Shown: positions 6,390 to 15,339 of the stretch, piece after piece
Layout: every line of letters starts with the position of its first letter
Numbering within the stretch: the stretch's first letter is position 1
Virus record (IMG/VR): IMGVR_UViG_3300048592_000341
Span: 1-45,156 of that record
Reading direction: 5' to 3' (one strand)
DNA from: a virus
Length of the DNA stretch: 45,156 nt
Position numbers and translations under genes: made by a program
Notes under the pieces: generated by a model
What the model saw: the letters and a program-made list of their open reading frames with translations, nothing else
What the model was told of the DNA's origin: nothing
Database searches by the model: none

Positions 6390-6499
6390 TTTGCCCGGTG
6401 TGCCACCCGACGTGCCCGTGCTGTGGGCAACCGCTGCCGACGTGGCCCGCGCCTTGGTGGCAGGCCCCGCCCGTCATGTCAAGCGGGAGCAGCACGTGA
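6386..6499 (+). CDS. 37-aa zinc-knuckle-like peptide
   Basis: GTG start overlapping the upstream stop, and TGA overlapping the next GTG. The product starts MICPVCHPTCPCCGQPLP: five Cys and one His in 14 residues, in a CxxC...CxCC arrangement able to hold one zinc. The rest is Pro/Trp-rich (PTWPAPWWQAPP). Perhaps a packaging or head accessory factor; that is only inferred from location. Confidence 0.55.
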   Translation: MICPVCHPTCPCCGQPLPTWPAPWWQAPPVMSSGSST

Positions 6500-6696
6500 G
6501 CGGCGTCCCGCGCTTCGTCGGCTGGCTGAAGGCCCACGGGCTGCTGCGGCCGCACGTGGCGTGGACGTGCACGACCGACGTGGAGACGGGCATGCCCGTC
6601 TACCGGCGGAGCACCGACTGCAAGCCGGGCACCGAGGCGCTCGGCGCTCTCGTCGTGCGCCCGAAGCGTCAAGCCCTGGAGGCACTGATCCCGTGA
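6496..6696 (+). CDS. Small hypothetical protein, 66 aa
   Basis: GTG start in a GTGA overlap with the zinc-knuckle gene. MSGVPRFVGWLKAHGLLRPHVAW... is basic, with CTTDVETGMPVYRR and DCKPGTEALGALVV. No recognised domain. Its own stop overlaps the next GTG (6693). Confidence 0.6.
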   Translation: MSGVPRFVGWLKAHGLLRPHVAWTCTTDVETGMPVYRRSTDCKPGTEALGALVVRPKRQALEALIP

Positions 6697-7085
6697 CGAA
6701 CCCGGTGGTAGGCTGGCAAGCCGGCCGCAGCATGGACGACCCGAACAGCGGGACGGAGAGCGAGCGCACGATCGCCAAGAACAGCGTGGAAGCACTCATC
6801 AAGCACTACCCCGGCTACTCGTGGTTCGTCGAGGTGCGCGACGGCCTGCTGATGATCCGCTGCTACGAGCTGGACTGGCGCGGCCGCTACTGCATGGTCC
6901 GCAAGCTCGGCACGGTGCAACACGACTACGGTCGCCTCGTGCGCGAAGTGGTGCACGCGGCCGGTGAGTACCTCGAGCGCGCGAACCTGCGCCGGGGCGA
7001 GAAGCGCGAGGGCGAGATGGCCCAAAAAATCGAGGGGGCGCCGTACTTCAAGCCCATGCCGAGCGGCTTGCTCGTGCCCAACTGA
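6693..7085 (+). CDS. Hypothetical protein before the portal, 130 aa
   Basis: GTG start in a GTGA overlap. Residues ~30-100 read ALIKHYPGYSWFVEVRDGLL, then LDWRGRYCMVRKLGTVQHDY and VREVVHAAGEYLERA, a compact alpha/beta pattern. A C-terminal tail ends YFKPMPSGLLVPN. I have seen small proteins of this type between terminase and portal in P22-like phages, without a function. Eleven bases separate it from the portal. Confidence 0.7.
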   Translation: MTNPVVGWQAGRSMDDPNSGTESERTIAKNSVEALIKHYPGYSWFVEVRDGLLMIRCYELDWRGRYCMVRKLGTVQHDYGRLVREVVHAAGEYLERANLRRGEKREGEMAQKIEGAPYFKPMPSGLLVPN

Positions 7086-7096
7086 CCGAGGACCGC

Positions 7097-9421
7097 ATGG
7101 CCCAAATCACCCCGCAGAACAACCGCACGCCGCAGCCGACCGAGCCCGTCACCGGGCGCAAGCGCAAGCAGGTCAACAGCACGCTCCCGCCGGAGCCGAC
7201 TGCCGTCGTGCTCGAGGGGGACGCCATCAACGGCGCGGCGCCCGCCGAGGCCGCCAGCACCGGGCTCGACGCGGCGAAAGCCCTCGAGCTTGCGAAGGAC
7301 GCCTACGAGTCGGCCACCGACTACGTGGACGACAACTTCCGCAAGAAGTGGGAGACGAATCTGCGCTACTTCGACAACCGCCACGCCGCGGACTCGAAGT
7401 ACTACAAGGACGCCTACAAGCACCGCCACAAGCATTTCCGCCCGAAGTCGCGCTCGATCGCGCGCCGCATGGAGGCGCTGGTCGCCAACGCGTTCTTCTC
7501 GCACGAGAAGCTGCTGAACGTCGAGCCGATCAACCCGAACGACCCGATGTCCGCGGCGACCGGCGAGATGGTCGGCGCGCTCATGGAATACCGGCTGCGC
7601 AAAACGATCCCGTGGTTCCTCACGCTGGTCGGCGCGATGCAGGACGCCGTCAAGACGGGCGTGTGCGTGAGCTACAACCACTGGTGCTACCGCACGAAGC
7701 CCGGCACCAAGACGGTCCAGGTGCCGTACATCGACGAGGCCACGGGCCAGCCGGCTCTCGACCCGATGACGGGCATGCCGATGATGTTCGACCAGGAGGT
7801 GCCGGCGACCGTGGTCGCCGAGGATCAGCCGAAGATCGAGCTGTTCCCGGTCGAGTACCTGCGCATCAGCCCGAACGCGCGGTGGGACCGCCCGATCGAG
7901 ACCTCGCCCTACGTCGGGCGCATGGTGCCCATGACGGTGCTCGACGTGAAGCGCCGCATGGAGAACGCCGACCAGTCGGGCCGCACGTGGAAGAAGCTCG
8001 ACGACGCCGAGATCAAGGCGAAGGGCACGCTGCCCGACACCGACTCGACCCGGCAGGCGCGGCTCGGGACGCGGCAAGATCCGACCGAGGACCACACCGA
8101 GGTGAGCGGTTACGAGATCGTGTGGCCGATCGAGTGGTTCATCGACCACGGCGACGAGAAGTACGTGTTCTGGACGCTCGGTACCGATTGCCTGCTCTCG
8201 GAGCCCGAGGAGATCAGCGACGTGTACCTGCATGGGCGCGTGCCGATCACGATGGGCTACTGCGTGCTCGAGACGCACAAGGTGATGCCCGACGGCCTCA
8301 TCGGCATCGGCGCCTCCACGCAGCGCATCATCAACGACTCGGCCAACATGCGCTACGACAACGTGGCGCTCGTGCTGTCGAAGCAATGGGCGATCCGCGC
8401 CGGGCAGCAGGTGGACACGTCGAATCTCATGTACGGCGTGCCGGGCGGCGTCACCGCGTTCCAGAACCCGCAGACGGACGTGGTGCCGCTCGAGTGGAAC
8501 GACGTGACCAGCTCCGCCTACCAGGAGCAGGACCGCCACAACGTCGATTACGACGAGCTGGTGGGCAACTTCTCCGCCTCGTCGGTGATGACGGGCAAGA
8601 ACATGAGCGAGACGGTCGGGGGCATGGAGATCCTCGGCTCGGGCGCGGCGACGTTGTCCGAGTACACCGTGCGGCTGTTCACCGAGACGTGGGTGATTCC
8701 GACGCTGAACCAGCTCGCGATGCTGGAGCAGTACTACGAGACCGACGAGAAGGTGTTTGCGGTCGCGGGGCCGGCGGCGGAGCAGGCGTACCGCCTCAAG
8801 CACGGGGAAGCCGCCGAGCAGGGCGCCGAGTCGCCGCCGATCGACGAGATGATTGAGAACCTCATCAACGAGGACTGCATGGTGAACATCTCGGTCGGCA
8901 TGAATGCGACCGATCCGAACCGCCAGCTCCAGCGGTTCCTGTTCGCGTGCAACCAAGTCGCGCAGTTCTCGCAGAACATGCCGACCGCGGCGAACACCGC
9001 GGAGATGGCGAAAGAGGTGTTCCGCATCCTCGGCTTCGGCGACGGTGCGCGCTTCTGGGACGCGAACGAGGACGCGAAGAACCTCCTGCGCCGCGCGCAA
9101 GAGACTGCGCAGCAGATGCTCAAAGAGGCCGACAACGCCTCCCGCGCGCTCATGGAGGAGGCGCAGAAGCGCCGCCAGAACGCCGAGCAGGCCGAGGAGG
9201 CTGCGATGGAGGAGCAGCAGCAGCTCACCCGCGAGCGGCAGGCGCTCACCGAGCGCACGATCGCCGCGGCGATGAAGGAATTGAAGGTGGAGAAGCGCGA
9301 GGAGGATCTGACGCAGGAGCGCCGCATCCTCCAGCTCGAAAAACAGCTCGCCGAGGCGCAGGTTGCGCTTAAGGCGGCGCAAGCGGCGAAGGCCGCGAAA
9401 GGACCGCAGACACCCGCATGA
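7097..9421 (+). CDS. Portal protein (P22-like)
   Basis: The dodecameric head-to-tail portal, 774 aa against 725 for P22 gp1. The body contains KSRSIARRMEALVANAFF and EYLRISPNARWDRP, then an NDSANMRYDN region. The last ~170 residues (from about 600) are a long charged coiled coil rich in Glu/Ala/Gln/Arg, matching the helical barrel that P22-type portals send into the capsid. Downstream scaffold and coat confirm the role. Its stop overlaps the next ATG (ATGA). Confidence 0.9.
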   Translation: MAQITPQNNRTPQPTEPVTGRKRKQVNSTLPPEPTAVVLEGDAINGAAPAEAASTGLDAAKALELAKDAYESATDYVDDNFRKKWETNLRYFDNRHAADSKYYKDAYKHRHKHFRPKSRSIARRMEALVANAFFSHEKLLNVEPINPNDPMSAATGEMVGALMEYRLRKTIPWFLTLVGAMQDAVKTGVCVSYNHWCYRTKPGTKTVQVPYIDEATGQPALDPMTGMPMMFDQEVPATVVAEDQPKIELFPVEYLRISPNARWDRPIETSPYVGRMVPMTVLDVKRRMENADQSGRTWKKLDDAEIKAKGTLPDTDSTRQARLGTRQDPTEDHTEVSGYEIVWPIEWFIDHGDEKYVFWTLGTDCLLSEPEEISDVYLHGRVPITMGYCVLETHKVMPDGLIGIGASTQRIINDSANMRYDNVALVLSKQWAIRAGQQVDTSNLMYGVPGGVTAFQNPQTDVVPLEWNDVTSSAYQEQDRHNVDYDELVGNFSASSVMTGKNMSETVGGMEILGSGAATLSEYTVRLFTETWVIPTLNQLAMLEQYYETDEKVFAVAGPAAEQAYRLKHGEAAEQGAESPPIDEMIENLINEDCMVNISVGMNATDPNRQLQRFLFACNQVAQFSQNMPTAANTAEMAKEVFRILGFGDGARFWDANEDAKNLLRRAQETAQQMLKEADNASRALMEEAQKRRQNAEQAEEAAMEEQQQLTRERQALTERTIAAAMKELKVEKREEDLTQERRILQLEKQLAEAQVALKAAQAAKAAKGPQTPA

Positions 9422-9729
9422 CGCCCGATCTGAACAAAACGCTCCTCATGCAAGGGGCAATCGGGGCCGACGCCCAGGATTTCCTGGACTCGCCCCTCGG
9501 CCGCCTAGTGCTGACCCACGCGCGCGAAGAAGCGCGGGAGGCCCTGTCCGCGCTGCGCACGGTGTTGCCGTGGCGGCGCCGCAAGATCATGGAATTGCAG
9601 AACCGCGTGTGGCGCGCGGAGGCTTTCGAGGGCTGGCTGCGCCAAACCGTCGCGATCGGCAAGCAAGCACTGGCGGAATACGACCGCCGGCAGGACACCA
9701 TGACCAACGAGGATAACGAAAATGAGTAA
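9418..9729 (+). CDS. Hypothetical protein between portal and scaffold, 103 aa
   Basis: ATG overlaps the portal stop (ATGA). Helical: MQGAIGADAQDFLDSPLGRL, a basic RRRKIMELQNRVWRAEAFEGWL, then an acidic tail TNEDNENE. Its end overlaps the scaffold start. Position suggests a head-assembly accessory; family not recognised. Confidence 0.7.
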   Translation: MTPDLNKTLLMQGAIGADAQDFLDSPLGRLVLTHAREEAREALSALRTVLPWRRRKIMELQNRVWRAEAFEGWLRQTVAIGKQALAEYDRRQDTMTNEDNENE

Positions 9730-10852
9730 GGCAGACCGCAAAACGCTCGGCATCCCGAGCAAAACGCTGGAAACGCTGATCGAGGGCGAGCAGACGCCCG
9801 AATCGAGCGCCCCAGAGGCCCCGGAAGCGAGCGGCACGCCCGCCGCGCCGGCCGCGCACGTCGCGCCGACCCCGAATCCGCGCGCGGAAGCCCTCGCGCG
9901 CCTCGCCGCGCAGGCGGACGTGGAGACGGGCAACGCCGAGGCCGTCGAATTCAGCGAGCAGACGCACCTCGAGCGCCCGATCGGCGACGACGGCCTGCCG
10001 GAAGATCCGGCCGTGCCGATGCTGGTCGCGCCGCCCGGCGACGACGAAGGGCAGGGCGGCGCGGCCGCCGCGGTGCCCCCGACGGAGGGCCAGCCGGCTC
10101 CCGCGGCGCCCGCGGCCAAGAAGTTTCAGGTGGAGGTGAAGGGCCACGTCGCTGAAGTGGACGAACAGGCCGTCATCGAAGCCGGACTGCACGCGCTGCG
10201 CCACAAGGGCGCCGCCGAGATGGCCCTGCGCGAAGCGAACATTCTGCTCACGCAGGCCCGCGGCATCGCCGCGCCGGCCGCGCCGGAGCAGCCCCAAGGA
10301 CAAGCGCCCGCGTCCACGCCGGACGATGCGCTACGGCTCGCCGAGGCCCTGCAATTCGGCACGAAGGAAGATGCCGCGAAAGCGGTAGCAGCGATGATGA
10401 ACCGCGGAGTCGCGTCCGCTGACATCAACGACGTGGTCGCTCGCACCGTCGAGACCCGCGTTCGGGATGTGCTGGATCAAGACGCAGCGGCAAAGCAACT
10501 GGAGCAGATCGTCCCCGAGCTGAAAACCGACAAGTGGGTGCTGGTGCTGCTGGCGAACGAGGAGCGGGCCGCTCGCATGGCCGGTGACTCGCGACCCTAC
10601 AGCCAACTCTACCCGGAGATCGGCAACAAGGTTCGGACGTGGCTGGACTCGCTGAAAGCGCCTGCGCAGGCGCCCGCGGCGAAGCCGGCTGCACCCGCGA
10701 TTGCTCAACGTCAAGCCGCCAAGGCGGCCGTGCCGCAGCCCGTCTCGGGCCGTGGCGCAGCGCCCGCGGCACCCGCACAACCCAAGCCGCCCACCGGCTC
10801 CGAGATCGTCGCCCAAATGCGGGCGATGCGGGGCCAGCGGCAAGCAATCTAG
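9722..10852 (+). CDS. Probable scaffolding protein
   Basis: 376 aa, placed between portal and coat like P22 gp8. Composition fits a scaffold: acidic, Ala/Pro/Glu-rich and mostly disordered in the first ~130 residues (EGEQTPESSAPEAPEASGTP), with a middle structured piece (KFQVEVKGHVAEVDEQAVIE) that also occurs in phage proteins of this class. A helical region follows, then a Pro/Ala/Lys tail ending in a short basic helix (EIVAQMRAMRGQRQAI), which in P22 gp8 binds the coat. The assignment is by position and composition, not sequence identity. Confidence 0.7.
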   Translation: MSKADRKTLGIPSKTLETLIEGEQTPESSAPEAPEASGTPAAPAAHVAPTPNPRAEALARLAAQADVETGNAEAVEFSEQTHLERPIGDDGLPEDPAVPMLVAPPGDDEGQGGAAAAVPPTEGQPAPAAPAAKKFQVEVKGHVAEVDEQAVIEAGLHALRHKGAAEMALREANILLTQARGIAAPAAPEQPQGQAPASTPDDALRLAEALQFGTKEDAAKAVAAMMNRGVASADINDVVARTVETRVRDVLDQDAAAKQLEQIVPELKTDKWVLVLLANEERAARMAGDSRPYSQLYPEIGNKVRTWLDSLKAPAQAPAAKPAAPAIAQRQAAKAAVPQPVSGRGAAPAAPAQPKPPTGSEIVAQMRAMRGQRQAI

Positions 10853-10864
10853 GAGTAACACATC

Positions 10865-11854
10865 ATGGCAGGCCAACTTTGGTCCGTCAACACGCTCGGC
10901 GGGTACTTCTACTCGCTGAACCTCTCGAACGAGCTGCGTAACGCCGTGCAGCCTTCGACGAAGTTCCGCCAGTTCGCCGACGTGAAGGACGCGACGCAGC
11001 AGGGCAAGAAGAAGGGCGACATCTTCACGTGGGACGTCGTCGGCAACATCAGCCGCGGCAACCGCGCGCTGGTCGAGACCAGCACGGTCGGCGAGGGCAA
11101 CTTCACGATCTACCAGAGCACCATGACGATCTCCGAGCGCGGCCAGTCGGTTCCGTACTCGGGCAAGCTGGAAGCCCTCTCGAAGTTCGAGGTGCGCCAG
11201 CCGATCATGCGCGCCCTCAAGAACGACGCGGCGAAGGATCTCGACGCGCTGTGCTTCACGCAATTCAAGCGCGCGAAGCTGCGCGTGGTGTGCCAGTCCG
11301 GCACCGCGATCCTGACCACGAACGGCACCGCGACCGCGACGGCCTCCGTCGCGGTCACGACCACGCACGTGCGCGCCATCCGCGACATCATGGCCGAGCG
11401 CAACATCCCGGCCTACTCGGGCAACGACTACTACGCCATCGCGCGTCCGGCTGCGCTGCGGACCCTCAAGACGGCGCTGGAAGGCGTGTACCAGTACAGC
11501 GGCGAAGGGCTCAAGATGGTGATGAACGGCGAGATCGGTCGTTACGAGACGACCCGCTTCGTCGAGCAGACCAACATCCCGCGCGGCGGCGCTGCCGACA
11601 GCACCACGTTCAGCGAGTACACCAACACCGCCGACGAGTGGACCAACTCGGGCAGCGGCGCGGTGGACTGGATGTTCTTCTTCGGCGAGGACACCGTGGC
11701 GGAAGCCGTGGCCGTGCCGGAGGAGACCCGCGCCAAGATCCCGTCCGACTACGGGCGGTCGAAGGGCGTGGCGTGGTACTACCTCGGTGCGTTCGGCCTC
11801 GTCCACGAGCAGGCGGACGAAGCGCGCATCGTCATGGTGGACAGCGCGGTTTAA
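10865..11854 (+). CDS. Major capsid protein (N4 gp56-like)
   Basis: 329 aa coat protein with a likely HK97 fold. SLNLSNELRNAVQPSTKFRQ, then KKGDIFTWDVVGN, TISERGQSVPYSGKLEALS and KNDAAKDLDALCFTQFK match the N4 gp56-type pattern (NELR..., a Thr/Tyr-rich YxGKLEALS segment, and a dimer-interface helix). It follows the scaffold gene by 12 bases with GGAG upstream and is followed by a terminator, as expected for the most abundant structural mRNA. Confidence 0.88.
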   Translation: MAGQLWSVNTLGGYFYSLNLSNELRNAVQPSTKFRQFADVKDATQQGKKKGDIFTWDVVGNISRGNRALVETSTVGEGNFTIYQSTMTISERGQSVPYSGKLEALSKFEVRQPIMRALKNDAAKDLDALCFTQFKRAKLRVVCQSGTAILTTNGTATATASVAVTTTHVRAIRDIMAERNIPAYSGNDYYAIARPAALRTLKTALEGVYQYSGEGLKMVMNGEIGRYETTRFVEQTNIPRGGAADSTTFSEYTNTADEWTNSGSGAVDWMFFFGEDTVAEAVAVPEETRAKIPSDYGRSKGVAWYYLGAFGLVHEQADEARIVMVDSAV

Positions 11855-11888
11855 CGCACTGACGGGGGCAGCTCCCGACTGACGCATC

Positions 11889-11940
11889 GTCCGCGAGTGC
11901 CCGCGGACGTTAAACCGGCGGCCTTCCCCGCCGTTTTCCT
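11889..11940 (+). terminator. Terminator after the coat gene
   Basis: Two hairpins in the gap 11855-11981. The first is GTCCGCG/CGCGGAC (11889-11908), a perfect 7-bp stem. The second is CGGCGG/CCGCCG (11916-11933) with a 6-base loop followed by TTTTCCTT. The second is a conventional, moderate intrinsic terminator and may limit read-through from coat into downstream genes. Confidence 0.65.
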
Positions 11941-11981
11941 TGTAGTGCCCCCTCGGGAGGCGAGGCGGAAAGGAGATCAGC

Positions 11982-12374
11982 ATGGCAACCCGTAACTTCG
12001 CGTACGACCACCCGGCCTACCTCGTGCCCGTGCAGTTCAGCGGGCAGATCGCGGCGGGTGCCGCGACCGTGATGCGCTTCCTGGCGCACGCGGACCTGCT
12101 CGCCAAGAAGGCGCGCGCCAAGTCCGTCGTCGCCGGCACCTCGGCGAACGAGACCGTCATCCTGTACAAAGTGAGTGGCACCGCCACCACCGCGCTCGGG
12201 ACGATGACTCTCGGCAGCTCGGCGTCGGTCAACTACAGCGCCTCCGTGGACCTCGCCGACGCGGCCATCACCGCGGGCGACGAAATCCGGTTCCTGTCCG
12301 GCACCGACGCGACCCACGTGGTTGCGGTGTCGCTCGAGGCCGTCGTCACCCCCGGCGCGTCGTTCCAGGAGTAA
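11982..12374 (+). CDS. Probable head decoration or accessory protein
   Basis: 130 aa, Ala/Thr/Ser/Val-rich and likely all-beta (VVAGTSANETVILYKVSGTATT, then LGSSASVNYSASVDL). GGAGATCAGC precedes the ATG. It stands alone between two terminators directly after coat, which implies expression linked to coat and high copy number. Composition and place fit a capsid cement or decoration protein; no sequence family recognised. Confidence 0.6.
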   Translation: MATRNFAYDHPAYLVPVQFSGQIAAGAATVMRFLAHADLLAKKARAKSVVAGTSANETVILYKVSGTATTALGTMTLGSSASVNYSASVDLADAAITAGDEIRFLSGTDATHVVAVSLEAVVTPGASFQE

Positions 12375-12394
12375 TTCAGCAGTTTGCGGCCTTT

Positions 12395-12439
12395 CCCCGG
12401 AGCAGCGGATCGATAAACCGCCCCGCTCCGGGGTCTTTT
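12395..12439 (+). terminator. Strong intrinsic terminator
   Basis: CCCCGGAGC (12395-12403) pairs with GCTCCGGGG (12425-12433); the loop holds a small inner GCGG/CCGC stem, and TCTTTTCC follows. It ends the coat-decoration unit. The 60 bases to the next gene show no clear promoter. Confidence 0.8.
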
Positions 12440-12500
12440 CCGCTCCGGCGTGCACAACGCGCCATGCGGTCGGAAGCACTAATTCACGGCGCGGGAAGGG

Positions 12501-12776
12501 ATGGCTGCCGTGAGCCATCAAGTAATCCGGGAGGTGTGCAACAACCTGACGCCCGGCTTCGAGGCGCACTACTTGAAGCGCCAAGAGGCTGTGGGCAAAG
12601 CGATGGGGATGCTGAAAGCCGTGTACGTCGCAAATCCCGGAGCGTACTGGCGGGTTGAAAGTTGGGAGCCAGACGGGAACGCGCGCTCGACGATTCGGGC
12701 GGGAGCGGGGGCAAACAGCACGATCCTCGCCGACTACTCGGTGCTGCAACGCACGCTCGACGACGTGCACCTATAA
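12501..12776 (+). CDS. Hypothetical protein, 91 aa
   Basis: MAAVSHQVIREVCNNLTPGFEAHYLKRQEAVG... with a GGGAAGGG-type ribosome site. The second half (YWRVESWEPDGNARSTIRAG, then NSTILADYSVLQRTLDDVHL) looks like a small alpha/beta protein. First gene after the strong terminator; 25 bases before the methyltransferase gene. Function unknown. Confidence 0.65.
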   Translation: MAAVSHQVIREVCNNLTPGFEAHYLKRQEAVGKAMGMLKAVYVANPGAYWRVESWEPDGNARSTIRAGAGANSTILADYSVLQRTLDDVHL

Positions 12777-12801
12777 CAACCCTCGAAGGGACAACGCCGC
12801 A

Positions 12802-14502
12802 ATGTGGACGCCTGCAAACTCGAACGGACTGGAGTCACTCAAGATCAAGTGGGAGTTGGTGCCCTACACTCGTGGAAGGGGCCTTGACTTGGGCTGCGGC
12901 CCACGCAAGCCCTTCCCGCACTTCATCGGCATCGACAGCAACATCGACTCGGAGCTGTTCGGCAGCGAGGCGTCCGCCCGGAACATGACGGGCGACTGCA
13001 CGAACCTCTCGCTATTCGGCGACGAGACGATGGACTTCGTGTTCTCGTCGCACCTCCTCGAGCACATCGTGGACTACAAGGCGGCGCTCACCGAGTGGTG
13101 GCGCGTCGTCAAGCCCGGCGGCTACCTGTGCCTGTACCTGCCGCACAAGGACTTCTACCCGAACGTCGGCACGGAAGGCGCGAACCCGGACCACAAGCAC
13201 GATTTCCTGCCGACCGACATCGTGGACGCCATGCTCGACATCGCGCCCAACTTCGATCTCGTACGCAACGAGAACCGCAACGAGGGCGACGAGTACTCGT
13301 TTTTCCAGGTGTGGCAGAAGCTCCCCGGCAAGTGGAAGGCCGACCGCAAGAAGCAGGACCGCCGTACGAGCTACAAGAACCCGCGGCCGGAGAAAACCTG
13401 CGCCATCGTGCGCTACGGCGCCTACGGCGACGTGCTCCAGACGGCGAGCGTGCTGCCAGGGCTGAAAGAGCAGGGCTACCACGTGACGTGGTACGGCACC
13501 CCGCGCGGGCACGAAGTCATCAAGCACGACCCGCGCGTGGACGCGTTCGTACTCCAGGACGACAACCAAGTGCCCGCGAATGAGATCGGGCAGCTCGTGT
13601 CGTTCCTCGAGACGAAGTACGACAAGGTGGTGAATTTCTGCGAGGCCGTCGAGGGCTCGCTGCTGCCGTCGCCGGGGCACGCCCCGTTCTACTGGACGAA
13701 GCTGGCGCGGCACGCGCTGTGCAACCACAACTACATCGAGATGCAGCACGTGATGGCTGATCTCGCCTACAACGGGAACCCGGAAGTGAAGTTTTACGCC
13801 ACCGACGCAGAAAAAGAGTGGGCGCGCAAGACGCGCGCCGCGTGCCCCGGCCCCGTCATCATGTTCGCGCTCTCGGGCTCGTCTGTGCACAAGGTGTGGC
13901 CGTACGTGGACACCATCGTGGCCCGCATCCGGCTCGCCGTGCCGAAGGCGACGGTCGTGCTCGTCGGCAGCCCGAACGAGATGGCGCTGGCCTACGCGTG
14001 GCGCAACGACCCGCGGGTGTGGTGCAAGCCCGGCGTGTGGGACATCCGCCACTCGCTCGCGTTCGCCCAAGTGGCCGACATCGTCATCGGGCCGGAGACG
14101 GGCGTCCTGAACGCCGTCAGCATGGAGCGCCACCCCTGGAAGGTGCTGTTCCTGTCCCACTCGAGCAACGAGAATCTGAGCCGGGACTGGAAGTCCACGA
14201 TCGCCTTCGCCGCGGAGCACGTGGCCTGCTACCCCTGCCACCAGCTCCACACGAGCGGCTTCGACTACTGCACCCGGCACGAGTCCGGCGGGGCCGCCTG
14301 CGCGGTCGCCATCACCCCCGACCACGTCTGGAAAGCCGTCAAGCAGCTTCTTGGTACAATGGTAGCGGGGCCGATTTCCGACGAATTCGACTCCGTGGAG
14401 CCCGAAATCGCCAATGACACCCCTGCTGAACAGGGGGCGCAGCCGCCGCGACTAGTCAGCGATCTCCGTGGGGAGATCGTCGCCGCCGACGCCGCCAAGT
14501 AG
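12802..14502 (+). CDS. Methyltransferase - glycosyltransferase family 9 fusion
   Basis: 566 aa. Residues ~24-190 are a class I SAM-dependent methyltransferase: GLDLGCGPRKPF (SAM loop), FIGIDSN (acidic residue for ribose), FVFSSHLLEHI and WWRVVKPGGYLCLYLP. From ~199 it is heptosyltransferase-like GT9: CAIVRYGAYGDVLQTASVLP (the GxxGD motif), then VIMFALSGSS and VIGPETGVLNAV (donor site), plus a Cys-rich C-terminus. The acceptor is unknown: candidates are the host surface polysaccharide or a virion protein. ATG 12802 has AAGGGA 11 bases upstream. The gene lies among head and tail genes, so it is probably made late. Both domains are clear; the substrate is not. Confidence 0.88.
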   Translation: MWTPANSNGLESLKIKWELVPYTRGRGLDLGCGPRKPFPHFIGIDSNIDSELFGSEASARNMTGDCTNLSLFGDETMDFVFSSHLLEHIVDYKAALTEWWRVVKPGGYLCLYLPHKDFYPNVGTEGANPDHKHDFLPTDIVDAMLDIAPNFDLVRNENRNEGDEYSFFQVWQKLPGKWKADRKKQDRRTSYKNPRPEKTCAIVRYGAYGDVLQTASVLPGLKEQGYHVTWYGTPRGHEVIKHDPRVDAFVLQDDNQVPANEIGQLVSFLETKYDKVVNFCEAVEGSLLPSPGHAPFYWTKLARHALCNHNYIEMQHVMADLAYNGNPEVKFYATDAEKEWARKTRAACPGPVIMFALSGSSVHKVWPYVDTIVARIRLAVPKATVVLVGSPNEMALAYAWRNDPRVWCKPGVWDIRHSLAFAQVADIVIGPETGVLNAVSMERHPWKVLFLSHSSNENLSRDWKSTIAFAAEHVACYPCHQLHTSGFDYCTRHESGGAACAVAITPDHVWKAVKQLLGTMVAGPISDEFDSVEPEIANDTPAEQGAQPPRLVSDLRGEIVAADAAK

Positions 14503-14510
14503 GGGGAGCA

Positions 14511-15035
14511 ATGCCGTACATCGACGAGTACTACGCCCAACGTGCGCAGCCGGACCCCGACATCCCGCAGCCGATGGGCTACCAGCCCGATGCCTCCGCC
14601 ATCACGGGCGCGGGGCGCGCGGACATCGCCCCGGCGGGTGCCGCCGGCTGGCGCGAGCGCACCGAGGACTGGATCAACCGCAACCTGCTCTCCGGCGGGG
14701 TCACCGACATCCGCAACCTCGCGACGGCCGTCGGGCCGGCGGTGCAGGCGGCGGGCGGCCTCGGCCAAGTCCTGTCGTGGGGCTCGCGCGCCGGGATGCC
14801 GGCGAAGGCGCAGCCGGCCGTAGACGCTGCCGACCAGATGTTCGACGTGGCCCAACAATCGCCGATCATGCGCGCCGCGATGGGCCAGGGCGGGTTCATC
14901 GACCCGCGCGTGGCGGCCATGCTGGCAGTGGGCGCCGGCATCACGGGCGTGGGCGGCTACGCGGCCTGGAAGGTGAAGGAAATGATGGACGCGCGGCAAG
15001 CGGCGCTCGAGGCCGCCATGAAGCAGGCCCGCTAG
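14511..15035 (+). CDS. Structural-region protein, 174 aa
   Basis: MPYIDEYYAQRAQPDPDIPQ... has a Pro/Asp-rich N-terminus and helical middle. Near residues 138-156 is a Gly/Ala hydrophobic stretch (VAAMLAVGAGITGVGGYAAW), then a charged helix. This could be one membrane-interacting segment, as in ejection proteins. GGGGGAGCA precedes the ATG. Family unknown. Confidence 0.65.
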   Translation: MPYIDEYYAQRAQPDPDIPQPMGYQPDASAITGAGRADIAPAGAAGWRERTEDWINRNLLSGGVTDIRNLATAVGPAVQAAGGLGQVLSWGSRAGMPAKAQPAVDAADQMFDVAQQSPIMRAAMGQGGFIDPRVAAMLAVGAGITGVGGYAAWKVKEMMDARQAALEAAMKQAR

Positions 15036-15338
15036 ATGATCGACGTTCTCATCTCCCGCATCAAGGACGCCTACTACGAGCTGGAGGGCGACCACGCGCG
15101 CCGCGCGCGGTTCTTCGGCATGACGCAGGCGTTCACGCCCGGCGCGATCCAGCTCTCCCCGAGCCAGCTCGCCGACCTCGGGCAGCGGCTCATGGGCGCT
15201 CCGCAACCCAATCCGGGTACGATCATGCCCCAACAGGGTACGCCGCCCGGTGGCCCACCGCAATCGCTTCCTGGTGGGCAACCGCCCGCGCCGGCTCCCG
15301 AGCCGTCCTTTCTCGACGTAGTGGACGCGCGGAGGTAG
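15036..15338 (+). CDS. Structural-region protein with Pro/Gly tail, 100 aa
   Basis: Starts directly after the preceding stop (TAG then ATG). The first ~55 residues are helical (MIDVLISRIKDAYYELEGDH); the rest is Pro/Gly/Gln-rich (PQQGTPPGGPPQSLPGGQPP), ending EPSFLDVVDARR. One base separates it from the tail accessory gene. Function unknown. Confidence 0.65.
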   Translation: MIDVLISRIKDAYYELEGDHARRARFFGMTQAFTPGAIQLSPSQLADLGQRLMGAPQPNPGTIMPQQGTPPGGPPQSLPGGQPPAPAPEPSFLDVVDARR

Positions 15339-15339
15339 C

